DNA of 64,000 bases, taken from positions 1 to 64,000 of the forward strand of contig JARLHY010000139.1 of the NCBI GenBank assembly GCA_031292015.1. The letters run 5' to 3'. The notes beneath the pieces were generated by a model. That model had not been told where the DNA came from, searched no databases, and was given only the letters and a program-made list of their open reading frames with translations. Shown here piece after piece: positions 8,124 to 15,755 of this stretch. Within the stretch, counting starts at the first letter, position 1. The number at the start of each line of letters is the position of its first letter. The position numbers and the translations under genes were made by a program. Origin of the DNA: Negativicutes bacterium (lineage in GTDB: Bacteria; Bacillota_C; Negativicutes; Sporomusales_B; JARLHX01).

Positions 8124-8809
8124 AACTTGGCAACAGAATGGCCGCCATTGCTGCCATGGTGCCGGCAGGCAGCCGGTTGGCCGATATCGGCACAGACCAT
8201 GCCTACCTGCCGATTCATTTGGTGGAAGCGGGAATTGTTCCGGTCGCAGTGGCCGGAGATATCCATCAGGGTCCTTTTCAGTCGGCTCTTGCCGCTGTGG
8301 GGCGGGCCGGCCTTGAGGCGCGGATCGCGGTCAGGCTTGGCGACGGGCTGACTGTTTTGGCGCCGGGTGAGGCCGATACCGCGGTGATCGCCGGTATGGG
8401 CGGGGCCGGTATGATCGAAATACTGAGCGCCCGGCCGGAAGTTACCCGGTCGCTCTCCAGGCTGGTGCTGCAGCCGATGCTGGCTGCCGGGAGCGTCCGC
8501 CGCTGGCTTGTGGTCAACGGCTGGCATCTTGTGGACGAGGCCTTGGCCGAAGAAGACGGCCGGATCTACGAAATCATTGCCGCCGAGCAGGGAGCTTCCG
8601 GCGAGCCGGAACCGATTCTGCTGGAGATCGGGCCGCTGCTTTGGAGCCGGCAGCATCCGCTTTTAAAGGACCATCTGGCCGGGCTCATCGCTCAGGCCAA
8701 ACGGGTTGTCGGCGAGATGGCCGGCAGCGTTCAGGCCGTCAACTCGGCGAAGTACCGGGAATATCAGGAGAAGATCGCTCTGCTGGAGGCAAGATACCAA
8801 TGTCTGTAA
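8120..8809 (+). CDS. trmK: tRNA (adenine(22)-N(1))-methyltransferase
   Basis: A 229-residue SAM-dependent methyltransferase of the TrmK/YqfN family. The motif I region reads RLADIGTDHAYLP (residues 19-31), followed by VAGDIHQGP and the diagnostic AVIAGMGGAGMI. It methylates N1 of A22 in tRNA. GTG 8120 is preferred to TTG 8117 because of an AAGGGGGAAGG site. The end overlaps the next gene by 10 bases; the trmK plus Nif3-like pair is a common Firmicute arrangement. Confidence 0.9.
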   Translation: MKLGNRMAAIAAMVPAGSRLADIGTDHAYLPIHLVEAGIVPVAVAGDIHQGPFQSALAAVGRAGLEARIAVRLGDGLTVLAPGEADTAVIAGMGGAGMIEILSARPEVTRSLSRLVLQPMLAAGSVRRWLVVNGWHLVDEALAEEDGRIYEIIAAEQGASGEPEPILLEIGPLLWSRQHPLLKDHLAGLIAQAKRVVGEMAGSVQAVNSAKYREYQEKIALLEARYQCL

Positions 8810-9915
8810 CGTGCGGGAAGATTATCGACGCCGTCGAAAGGCTGGCGCCGCGGCACCTGGCGGAGAGCTGGGACAATGTGGGGCTGCTGGTGGGCAGCCC
8901 GGAGCAGGCGATAACCAAGATCCTGGTTACCCTGGACGTCACACCCGAGCTTGCAGCTCAGGCCGGGCGGGACGGCGTGAACATGATTGTTGCCCATCAT
9001 CCGCTTATTTTCCAGGCTTTGAAAAGTATCCGCACCGACCTGCCGCTGGGCAGGACGCTGGCCGGGCTGCTCAAAGCCGACATTGCGGTGCTGGCGGTTC
9101 ACACCAACCTTGACGCGGCGGCGGGCGGCGTGAGCGCCGTACTGGCTTCCCGCCTGGGTTTGACCGACTGCCGGCCGCTGGCCGGACAAGGCGAAAAGCT
9201 TGTAAAGCTGGTGGTGTTCGTACCGGAAAGTCACGCCGAACAGGTCCGGGCGGCGATAACCGCAGCCGGGGCCGGGCATATCGGCAATTACAGCCACTGC
9301 ACTTTCCAGACCGCGGGGACGGGAACTTTCCTGCCGTTGGCAGGGACCAACCCTTTCAGCGGACAGCAGGGAAAACTGGAGTACGCGGCGGAATTCCGCC
9401 TGGAGACTATTCTGCCGGAGGCTGTCAGCGAACCGGTGATAAGCGCCATGCTTCAGGCCCATCCCTACGAGGAAGTGGCTTATGATCTATATTCTCTGAA
9501 CAATCAGATCGTTACCGCCGGACTGGGACGGGTGGGCGAGTTTTCAGAGCCGCTGCGGCTGGGCGAGTTGATCGGCAGAGTAAAAGCAGGGCTGCAGCTG
9601 GAGTCGGTAAGGTTCGTCGGGGATGCCGACCGCTTTGTGAAAGTGGCGGCGGTATGCGGCGGAGCCGGCGGCTCGCTGATTGGGCCGGCGGCGGCGGCGG
9701 GAGCCGATGTTCTGGTTACCGGCGACGTGAAATATCATGAAGCCCTGGAAGCACACCAACTGGGACTGGCAGTCATCGACGCCGGCCATTTTGCTACCGA
9801 GCGTCCGGCGGTGGACGCTCTTGTCGCTTATCTGAAAGATTGCGCGGCCACAAGCGGCTGGGCGGTGACGGTGGACGCCGACACTGTAAGCAGAGATATT
9901 TTCCGTACTTATTAA
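8800..9915 (+). CDS. Nif3-like dinuclear metal-centre hexameric protein (YqfO type)
   Basis: A 371-residue Nif3/DUF34 protein. The N-terminal metal site shows AESWDNVGLLVG, MIVAHHPLIF and AVHTNLDAA; the C-terminal half supplies VTGDVKYHEAL and DAGHFATE. Between them (about residues 135-240) is the CutA-like insert found in Firmicute YqfO. Members bind two metal ions; the cellular role is debated (GTP cyclohydrolase or metal-related). Start at ATG 8800 inside trmK, with GGAGG at 8785. An upstream in-frame ATG at 8641 lies inside trmK and is not used. Confidence 0.9.
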   Translation: MSVTCGKIIDAVERLAPRHLAESWDNVGLLVGSPEQAITKILVTLDVTPELAAQAGRDGVNMIVAHHPLIFQALKSIRTDLPLGRTLAGLLKADIAVLAVHTNLDAAAGGVSAVLASRLGLTDCRPLAGQGEKLVKLVVFVPESHAEQVRAAITAAGAGHIGNYSHCTFQTAGTGTFLPLAGTNPFSGQQGKLEYAAEFRLETILPEAVSEPVISAMLQAHPYEEVAYDLYSLNNQIVTAGLGRVGEFSEPLRLGELIGRVKAGLQLESVRFVGDADRFVKVAAVCGGAGGSLIGPAAAAGADVLVTGDVKYHEALEAHQLGLAVIDAGHFATERPAVDALVAYLKDCAATSGWAVTVDADTVSRDIFRTY

Positions 9916-9940
9916 GACAGGTCGTGAAGACCTGTCTTTT
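9913..9940 (+). terminator. Rho-independent terminator after the Nif3-like gene
   Basis: AGACAGGTC-gtgaa-GACCTGTCT followed by TTTGTGTTT; the stem begins at the stop codon. Confidence 0.85.
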
Positions 9941-9970
9941 GTGTTTCAGCGAAAAGAAGGAGGAATCGGC

Positions 9971-10672
9971 GTGAAGGCTCAATTGAAGATTTTGTGCCAA
10001 CTGCAACAGCTTGATCAGCAGAAAACTTCGGTCATGAACCAGAAGGCGAAGATCGACTCTGATGAAGTGCGTCACCTCTGGCAGGAGATCAGGCTGCTGG
10101 CCCAAAACGTGACTGCCAATAAACAGAAGCTGGGCCACCTTGAGACGGTCTGCGCGGATCAGGAAGCCGAGCTTGCCGCTGTTACCAGGCAGTGCCAGCA
10201 GCTTGAGGCGAAGCTTTACGGCGGGGAGATAACCAACCTGAAGGAAATGGAACAAGCGAAAGAAAACTGCGAAAGGCTGCGAAATGACATCAGCCGGCGG
10301 GAAAATGAAGCTTTTGCCAGTATTGAAGCCGGTGAGCGGATCACAGCCCAGATTGCGGCCGATGAAGCCATGCTGGAGCAGAAGAAACGGCTGCATACGG
10401 AAAAGCAGCAGTTGTTCAGCCGGGCTTTGGCCGGTTTTGACAGCAAGCTGGCCGAGATTGAGGCCGAACACAGCCAACTGGCCAGTCAGGTGGAAATCGA
10501 ACTGATGCACAGATATCGCGAACTGAAACGGAAAATGCCGGCCCCGGTGGCGGCGGTGGCAAACGGCGCATGCGGCGGCTGCCGGATGAGTATTCCGACG
10601 AATCAGGTACTGCTCGCCCGAAGCGCGTTGGTCTGCTGCGACAACTGCGGACGGATCCTGCTTGCCGACTAG
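9971..10672 (+). CDS. Coiled-coil protein with C-terminal C4 zinc ribbon (zf-RING_7)
   Basis: A 233-residue protein: residues 1-175 form a long, Glu/Gln/Lys-rich coiled coil, and the last 35 carry two CxxC pairs (CGGC and CDNC) of a C4 zinc ribbon ending CGRILLAD. Such proteins are common next to the Nif3-like gene in Firmicutes; a nucleic-acid or chaperone role is suspected but not established. GTG 9971 is chosen for the AAGGAGGA site 7 bases upstream. It ends 88 bases before the RNase P RNA. Confidence 0.85.
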   Translation: MKAQLKILCQLQQLDQQKTSVMNQKAKIDSDEVRHLWQEIRLLAQNVTANKQKLGHLETVCADQEAELAAVTRQCQQLEAKLYGGEITNLKEMEQAKENCERLRNDISRRENEAFASIEAGERITAQIAADEAMLEQKKRLHTEKQQLFSRALAGFDSKLAEIEAEHSQLASQVEIELMHRYRELKRKMPAPVAAVANGACGGCRMSIPTNQVLLARSALVCCDNCGRILLAD

Positions 10673-10710
10673 GCAGGGGCTGGCGGAACAGATACCGGGT
10701 GCAGGGAACC

Positions 10711-10739
10711 TTGACGGCCATCCGATTTCGTGGTAATCT
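10711..10739 (+). promoter_or_regulatory. Sigma-70-type promoter of rnpB
   Basis: TTGACG (10711-10716), 17-base spacer, TAATCT (10734-10739), placing transcription start a few bases before the mature RNase P RNA. Confidence 0.6.
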
Positions 10740-10760
10740 AATAATCCAGACAATCAAATA

Positions 10761-11124
10761 GTGTCGTGAGTACGAAAGATGATCGCGGATGTCAGAAGGC
10801 ATTCGAGGAAAGTCCGAGCTCCATAGGGCAGGATGCTGGTTAACGGCCAGCGAGGGCGACCTTAGGGAAAGTGCCATAGAAATGTAGACCGCCCGGCGCA
10901 TCGCCGGGCAAGGGTGGAACGGTGCGGTAAGAGCGCACCAGCGGTCAGGCGACTGACCGGCTAGGTAAACCCCATCCGGAGCAAGACCGAATAGGGAAGG
11001 GATGAAGCGGCCCGCTAATCCTTCCGGGTTGTGTCGCTAGAGCCGCCAGGCGACTGGCGGCCCAGATAAATGATCATCACCGCGCAAGCGGTACAAAACT
11101 CGGCTTACCGACTACTCATGACAC
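10761..11124 (+). ncRNA. rnpB: RNase P RNA, bacterial class A
   Basis: About 364 bases. The outer helix P1 is GTGTCGTGAGTA at 10761 with TACTCATGACAC at 11113-11124. The conserved core is clear: GAGGAAAGTCCGAGCTCC and GGGCAGGATGCTGG near the 5' side, GAAAGTGCCATAGAAA, AAGGGTGGAACGGTGCGG, GGTAAACCCCATCCGGAG and the 3' ACAAAACTCGGCTTACCG. It processes the 5' ends of tRNA precursors with the protein subunit encoded elsewhere. A strong terminator follows. Confidence 0.95.
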
Positions 11125-11129
11125 TGGAT

Positions 11130-11165
11130 AAAAAGACCGCAGCATATTTTGCTGCGGTCTTTTTG
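11130..11165 (+). terminator. Rho-independent terminator of rnpB
   Basis: AAAAAGACCGCAGC and GCTGCGGTCTTTTT enclose ATATTTT; a T tract follows and the A-rich 5' arm would allow use on both strands. Confidence 0.9.
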
Positions 11166-11292
11166 TCAGACCGTTGATAAACCCCCATCTGCTTTGTTGG
11201 CCCCACAAACCCATTGCTAGCGTACTTGCCAGTACGCGTCGCTGCTGGGTTCGCGGGGCCGTCGTGCATCTGGGAGTTTCTGAACGGTCTGA
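11166..11292 (+). repeat. Dispersed palindromic repeat, copy 3 (complete inverted-repeat form)
   Basis: A 127-base imperfect palindrome. The ends are CAGACCGTT (11167-11175) and AACGGTCTG (11283-11291); inward lie GGCCCC/GGGGCC, AACCCA/TGGGTT and a tip GCGTACT-tgcc-AGTACGC. It has the form of a MITE- or REP-like element without coding capacity. It sits between two nearly identical terminator hairpins. Confidence 0.8.
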
Positions 11293-11321
11293 AGCCAAGT
11301 TTCTTGGCACGCAAGATCTCA

Positions 11322-11350
11322 GCGCAGCATATTTTGCTGCGGTTTTTTGT
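11322..11350 (+). terminator. Second copy of the rnpB terminator hairpin
   Basis: CGCAGCATATTTTGCTGCGG followed by TTTTTTGTC repeats the core of the rnpB terminator at 11138-11167 almost base for base, on the other side of the palindromic element. Confidence 0.75.
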
Positions 11351-11454
11351 CCTAGGCCAAACTTGTTTGCAAATGGAAGGATAACGGAGGGCAAAAGTGT
11401 AATAAATAAAGTATCGACATGTTTTCATTACGGTCCAAAACAGGAGATGTTGCA

Positions 11455-11904
11455 ATGGCAGAAGCGGAAAAAGCAGCGGTAGCGCTGTTGGTGATCGATG
11501 ACGACGAATTGTTTGTCGCCGGGTACACCTCGGATATCAAGCGGCTGGACAGCGCCGGGGTTGTGGACCGGGCCTGGGATATCAAGCTGGATAACGGCCA
11601 CCGGCCGTATCTTGTCGCGAAAAAAAGAATCAACTTCGATATAACGGAAGAACCCAGTGCCGAGGAAAAAAACGACCTGACCCGGATGGTCACCGCCAAA
11701 ACCGGTGTGACCTTCGCCCATAGTCTGTATCCGTTGGCGCAAACCTATGTTTTCCGCAAGACTGCTGTTTTCTGGGGCGATATCGAAGTGGATTTTTCCG
11801 ATAACGACGGTTTGCCCTGCGGCAAAAACGCCGAAGACTATTACGCCGTCTACCGGGGCTGCATTTTAGCCGGCAACCGCGGCGCGAAGCTCATCAGACT
11901 GTAG
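11455..11904 (+). CDS. Hypothetical protein, 149 residues
   Basis: I do not recognise a family. ATG 11455 follows AGGAGATGTTGCA; an upstream in-frame ATG at 11419 has no ribosome site. The protein is soluble with no signal peptide or membrane segment, is rich in Asp, and contains LLVIDDDELFVAGYTSD near the N-terminus and two cysteines (LPCGKN, RGCILAG). Codon use resembles its neighbours, which supports a real gene. It converges with the nitroreductase gene, the stop codons being only three bases apart. Confidence 0.7.
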   Translation: MAEAEKAAVALLVIDDDELFVAGYTSDIKRLDSAGVVDRAWDIKLDNGHRPYLVAKKRINFDITEEPSAEEKNDLTRMVTAKTGVTFAHSLYPLAQTYVFRKTAVFWGDIEVDFSDNDGLPCGKNAEDYYAVYRGCILAGNRGAKLIRL

Positions 11905-11907
11905 CGG

Positions 11908-12468
11908 TCAGCGCCGGAAAATGACCTCAGGGGCTTTTTTCGACAACTGCGGGATGCGCCCTTTGGGGTAGCCGACGATGATGGGGGCGACAACGGTGTA
12001 TTCCGCCGGGACTCCCAGCTCTTTCTTCAGCTCAGGCAGGTCCAGCAGGATGCGGGCAAAGCCGATCCAGCAAGTGCCCAAACCATGAGCATGGGCGGCG
12101 AGCATCAGATTCTGGGCCGCCAAGCAGCAGTCGCCCTGCGGGTGCAGTCCGGCCGGTTTGGCATAGATGATGAGCAGGGTGTTGGCGTTGTAAAAGATAT
12201 TGAAGTCGGCGTTGGTGAACATGTCGCGGTATTTCGCGAGGCTCGGCTCCTCCGCCGCGATGCTCAGCAGATGGTTTTTGGCGCGGTCGGAATATTCTTT
12301 CAGCAGGCCGCTGTCCTGGATGACCCCGAAAGACCAGGGCTGGGAATTGGAGGCGCTGGGAGCCTGCACGGCTGCCTGAAGCAGAACTTCGATCATTTCT
12401 TCGCTGACTTTCTCTTCGCTGTAACTGCGAACCGAGCGGCGGGTGTTGATAGCTTCGATTAGATCCAT
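11908..12468 (-). CDS. Nitroreductase family FMN protein
   Basis: A 186-residue nitroreductase-fold protein. RRSVRSYSEEKV near residue 11, QAPSASNSQPWSF near residue 35, and LAAHAHGLGTCWIGF near residue 125 are family signatures for FMN and NAD(P)H binding. It probably reduces quinones, nitro compounds or a related acceptor; the substrate is unknown. The ATG has AGGAGG 8 bases upstream. It is a single gene divergent from trxA, with 244 bases between them. Confidence 0.85.
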   Translation of the reverse strand: MDLIEAINTRRSVRSYSEEKVSEEMIEVLLQAAVQAPSASNSQPWSFGVIQDSGLLKEYSDRAKNHLLSIAAEEPSLAKYRDMFTNADFNIFYNANTLLIIYAKPAGLHPQGDCCLAAQNLMLAAHAHGLGTCWIGFARILLDLPELKKELGVPAEYTVVAPIIVGYPKGRIPQLSKKAPEVIFRR

Positions 12469-12607
12469 GGCTGTTTCCTCCTAGCGGAATTGTTAGGTCT
12501 ATCATAGCCAAAAATTGCCTGGCTGTAAAGTTAAGGCATTGTTAAACCGGGGTATAAGCGGGAGAACAGCGGAGCAAGGTATTGATAACTTCCCTCATTG
12601 ATTCTCA

Positions 12608-12636
12608 TTGACTTTGGCCGGGAAATTATTTACAAT
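12608..12636 (+). promoter_or_regulatory. Sigma-70-type promoter of trxA
   Basis: TTGACT (12608-12613), 17-base spacer, TACAAT (12631-12636), 77 bases before the trxA start. Confidence 0.75.
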
Positions 12637-12645
12637 AGAATTAAT

Positions 12646-12662
12646 CCACCCCGGGGGGGTGG
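12646..12662 (+). other. GC-only hairpin at the 5' end of the trxA transcript
   Basis: CCACCCC-ggg-GGGGTGG, starting within about three bases of the expected transcription start and continuing into a further G run. It may protect the 5' end of the mRNA; regulation is not shown. Confidence 0.4.
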
Positions 12663-12712
12663 GGGTTAAAGCGTATTCCACGACAATTTTTCATAAAAGG
12701 AGGAGAATAGTG

Positions 12713-13036
12713 ATGTCTGTAATGAATATTGCGAGTCAGGCCGAATTTACCGAGAAAGTTCTGAATTCTCCGCAACCGGTTCTGGTGGATTTCTGGGCGC
12801 CCTGGTGCGGCCCGTGCAAGATGGTGGCCCCTGAGGTGGAGGCGGTGGCGGAAGCTTACGCCGGCAAGGCGGCAGTGGCGAAGGTGAACGTTGACGAACA
12901 GCCTCAGATCGCCGGTCAGTTCGGCGTATCCGGCATTCCCACCATGATCGTGTTCAAAAACGGGAAGGAGGCCAACCGGGTGGTTGGCTACCGGCCGCGC
13001 AAGGATATTATGACGGTTCTGGATGGCTCGATTTAA
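12713..13036 (+). CDS. trxA: Thioredoxin
   Basis: A 107-residue classical thioredoxin: active site WCGPC (W31, C32, C35), the cis-proline segment SGIPTMIVFKNG, and the usual length. It reduces disulfides in the cytoplasm. The site AAAGGAGGAGAA precedes the ATG at 12713; an upstream in-frame extension from 12608 lies over the promoter and is rejected. It is monocistronic, with its own promoter and terminator. Confidence 0.95.
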   Translation: MSVMNIASQAEFTEKVLNSPQPVLVDFWAPWCGPCKMVAPEVEAVAEAYAGKAAVAKVNVDEQPQIAGQFGVSGIPTMIVFKNGKEANRVVGYRPRKDIMTVLDGSI

Positions 13037-13088
13037 CGGGTCAGGTCCGGTTTTGACGGAAGGTCAGACAGCTTGCGGCGTGAGGCGG

Positions 13089-13114
13089 AGACTTGGTGAA
13101 AGCCAAGTCTTTTC
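13089..13114 (+). terminator. Rho-independent terminator after trxA
   Basis: AGACTTGG-tgaaag-CCAAGTCT followed by TTTC; a second small hairpin, CGGCT-gtc-AGCCG, follows just before the next ribosome site. Confidence 0.7.
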
Positions 13115-13144
13115 GGCTGTCAGCCGACAGGGAGGTAGGTAGTT

Positions 13145-13837
13145 GTGCTGGACAAAACGGTGCTTATCGCCGACGATGACGCCCAGATCAGAGAACTCCT
13201 GACGCTGTATTTCGAAAAAGAGGGCTTTGTCGTCCAAACTGCGGCCGATGGGGCCGAAACCATCGTAAAAGTTCAGCAGTTTTCGCCAAGTCTGGTGATT
13301 TTGGATATTATGATGCCGGTGATCGACGGCCTGGAAACCTGCCGCCAACTGCGCAGATTTTCCCGGGTTCCGATCATTATGCTTACTGCCTGCGCCGACG
13401 ACGATGAACGGATCCTGGGGCTGGACAACGGTGCCGACGACTATATCGCCAAGCCGTTCAATCCGCGGGAGGTTGTCGCCCGGGTCAAAGCGGTTCTGCG
13501 GCGGGCGCCGGCGATGGAGACGGACAAGACCGATGTTCTGCGGTTTCCCCAGCTGGAAATCAATCTGCGGGAATACACCGCCACCGCCAACGGCAAGGCA
13601 GTTTCGCTCACCGCCAAAGAAATGGAGCTGCTGTGGCATCTGGCCTCCCATCCCGGCCAGGTTTTTACCCGAGAGCAACTGCTGGAATCGGTCTGGGGCT
13701 ATACTTACTGCGGCGATACCCGCACTGTCGACACCCATATCAAGAGGGTCCGGCAAAAGATCGGCGCCCAGGAAGCCACCCCATGGGATATCAAGACAGT
13801 ATGGGGCGTGGGTTACAAGTTTGAGGTGAGGCCGTGA
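13145..13837 (+). CDS. OmpR/PhoB-family response regulator
   Basis: A 230-residue two-domain regulator. The receiver domain (1-120) has the acidic DDD at 10-12, phospho-acceptor D54 (VILDIMMP) and K103 (AKPFNP). The C-terminal winged helix (about 135-228) contains LTAKEMELLWHL and ending TVWGVGYKFE. It starts at GTG after GGGAGGTAGGTAG. The 3' end overlaps the sensor kinase gene by 4 bases, so the two are a coupled pair. Targets are unknown. Confidence 0.9.
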   Translation: MLDKTVLIADDDAQIRELLTLYFEKEGFVVQTAADGAETIVKVQQFSPSLVILDIMMPVIDGLETCRQLRRFSRVPIIMLTACADDDERILGLDNGADDYIAKPFNPREVVARVKAVLRRAPAMETDKTDVLRFPQLEINLREYTATANGKAVSLTAKEMELLWHLASHPGQVFTREQLLESVWGYTYCGDTRTVDTHIKRVRQKIGAQEATPWDIKTVWGVGYKFEVRP

Positions 13838-15339
13838 AAAGCTCGCTGCGCCGGAAATTGCTCTACAGCTATATTGCGGTGACGGTGCTGATCCTGGCGG
13901 TGGTGTCGGTGGCAATATCGGTGCTGCTCCGGGAATACTTCCTGTCCAGTAAACAGCAGGAACTTGTCAACAAAGGGTTTGAGCTGGGCCGGGTGGTGGA
14001 AAGCTATCAGGACGGCCGAATCGACTACGCGCAGTTTACTAACTTTATTAATGCCGTGGATACATTTTTGGATGCCAGGGTCTGGGTTATCGACCCGGCC
14101 CGCAATGTGGTTGCGGTTTCCTCGCCCCGGCGGGGCGGCCCGGGCATGGGACACGGCCCGGGTATGGGCCAAGGGCCGGGTATGGGTATGGGGCCAGGAA
14201 TGATGGGCGGCGGAATGCTGCAGCGAAATCTTGTGGCCGAATTTGAACCGGTTTTCAGCGGCAGGGTGGTGACAAGGTCGTTTTATCATCCGGTCTACGG
14301 CGAAAATATGCTGCTTGTCGCCGTTCCTCTTACCAGGGAGGACGGCACCGTTCTTGGTGCGGTGGTCCTTAATTCGCCGGTACGGGGGATCAATCAATTC
14401 CTGTTGCAACTGTATTATTATATCGGTGGTATCGGCCTGCTGGCCCTCCTGGTGACGGTACTGATTGTGCGTCATCTGGCCCGGAGTATCACGAGCCCCC
14501 TCAAGGACATGGAGCAGTCGGCGGCGGCGATGGCCCGCGGGGATTACAATACCCGGATTCGGATCGAGACCGACGACGAGGTGGGGGAACTGGGCAAATC
14601 ACTGAACACGCTGGCCAACGAACTGGCCCGCTTTGTGGGCAATACGGCCAGGACCGAGAAGCTGCGCCGCGATTTTGTCGCCAATATCTCCCACGAGCTC
14701 CGTACGCCGCTGACGGTAATCCGGGGTTACACCGAGGCCTTGCTGGACGGCACGGTCACCAGATCCGACCAGGCGGAGAAATACCACCGCCTGATGCGGG
14801 ACGAAACCGTCAGGCTGGAGCGCCTGATCAACGAACTTCTGGATCTGAGCCGGCTGCAGGGTGAAAACGCTTCGCTGGCGCTGGAGGTCCTGCCTGTAGC
14901 CGCCATTGCCGAGAGTGTGGCGGCGATGCTGAAGCAACGGGCTGAGCAGGGCGGCGTGGAGCTGGAGACGGCTTTGGCTACGAGCGGCTGCGACATCCGG
15001 GGCAACGGCGACCGTCTTACCCAACTGCTCCTGATTCTGCTGGACAATGCTCTGAAGTTTACGCCGGCTGGCGGCAAGGTCACGGTAGGCGTCGCCAGGG
15101 AAGGCGGGCAGGTCGCTTTGACCGTCGTCGATACAGGGATTGGCATACCGGCGGAAGATCTGCCTTATATCTGGGAGCGGTTCTACAAAGCCGATAAGTC
15201 CCATTCCAGGGACAGAGCCGGCACCGGCCTGGGACTGGCGATAGCCCGGGAGATCATCGACCGCCACGGCGCCGTCGCGGTGGTGACCAGTGAGCTTGGC
15301 GCAGGTACCGGCTTCAGGATTCTTTTTCCGGCTGCCTAA
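13834..15339 (+). CDS. Membrane sensor histidine kinase with Met/Gly-rich extracytoplasmic loop
   Basis: A 501-residue kinase: membrane helix 1 (about 10-32), extracytoplasmic domain (33-192), helix 2 (193-213), HAMP (214-268), HisKA with H287 in ISHELRTPL, and a HATPase domain with LDNALKFTPAGG, DTGIGIP and GTGLGLAIA. Residues 101-128 form a loop of Gly, Pro and seven Met plus one His (GMGHGPGMGQGPGMGMG). Such loops often bind soft metals such as Cu(I) or Ag(I), so metal sensing is a possibility (inference). Partner of the response regulator just upstream. Confidence 0.9.
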   Translation: MKSSLRRKLLYSYIAVTVLILAVVSVAISVLLREYFLSSKQQELVNKGFELGRVVESYQDGRIDYAQFTNFINAVDTFLDARVWVIDPARNVVAVSSPRRGGPGMGHGPGMGQGPGMGMGPGMMGGGMLQRNLVAEFEPVFSGRVVTRSFYHPVYGENMLLVAVPLTREDGTVLGAVVLNSPVRGINQFLLQLYYYIGGIGLLALLVTVLIVRHLARSITSPLKDMEQSAAAMARGDYNTRIRIETDDEVGELGKSLNTLANELARFVGNTARTEKLRRDFVANISHELRTPLTVIRGYTEALLDGTVTRSDQAEKYHRLMRDETVRLERLINELLDLSRLQGENASLALEVLPVAAIAESVAAMLKQRAEQGGVELETALATSGCDIRGNGDRLTQLLLILLDNALKFTPAGGKVTVGVAREGGQVALTVVDTGIGIPAEDLPYIWERFYKADKSHSRDRAGTGLGLAIAREIIDRHGAVAVVTSELGAGTGFRILFPAA

Positions 15340-15428
15340 ACATATCAGTGGCAAATTTGTGTTAAAAAATTATAGTTGTCTAATTTGCGCCGATTTGCAA
15401 TAATAGGAGTTAGAGAGGGGGCTAAATC

Positions 15429-15629
15429 ATGTTTAATTTTAGTGTACCGGAGCTTATCCTGGTACTGGTTATCGCCCTGGTGGTTTTCGGGCCGGCCAAA
15501 CTGCCGGAAATCGGCAAAGCAGTTGGCAAAAGCATCCGGGAATTTAAATCCGCCACAACCGACGTAAAGGACGAAGTCAATAAAACTGTCACTCTCGACG
15601 TTCCTCCTGTCAAAGAGCAAGGCAAGTAA
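15429..15629 (+). CDS. tatA: Twin-arginine translocase component TatA/TatE
   Basis: A 66-residue protein with one N-terminal membrane helix (6-20), the [10 protein letters not shown] hinge (20-29) and an amphipathic helix, as in TatA. It forms the channel for folded proteins with twin-arginine signals. No tatC is next to it. The nearest obvious substrate is the hydrogenase small subunit 3.7 kb downstream, which has a clear twin-arginine signal. GAGGGGGC precedes the ATG. Confidence 0.9.
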   Translation: MFNFSVPELILVLVIALVVFGPAKLPEIGKAVGKSIREFKSATTDVKDEVNKTVTLDVPPVKEQGK

Positions 15630-15666
15630 GTGGTCTGATTTTGCCTGAGGCACCGATGAATCTTGG

Positions 15667-15709
15667 GGAGGCTGCTTTCTACCGTTTCGGAAAGGAAGCC
15701 GCCTTTTTG
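15667..15709 (+). terminator. Probable terminator after tatA
   Basis: GAGGCTGCTTTC pairs imperfectly with GGAAAGGAAGCCGCC, followed by TTTTTG. Confidence 0.55.
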
Positions 15710-15755
15710 TATAGGAAAAAACGCGGCGACATTTTCACAAAAGGCGGTGAGCAGA

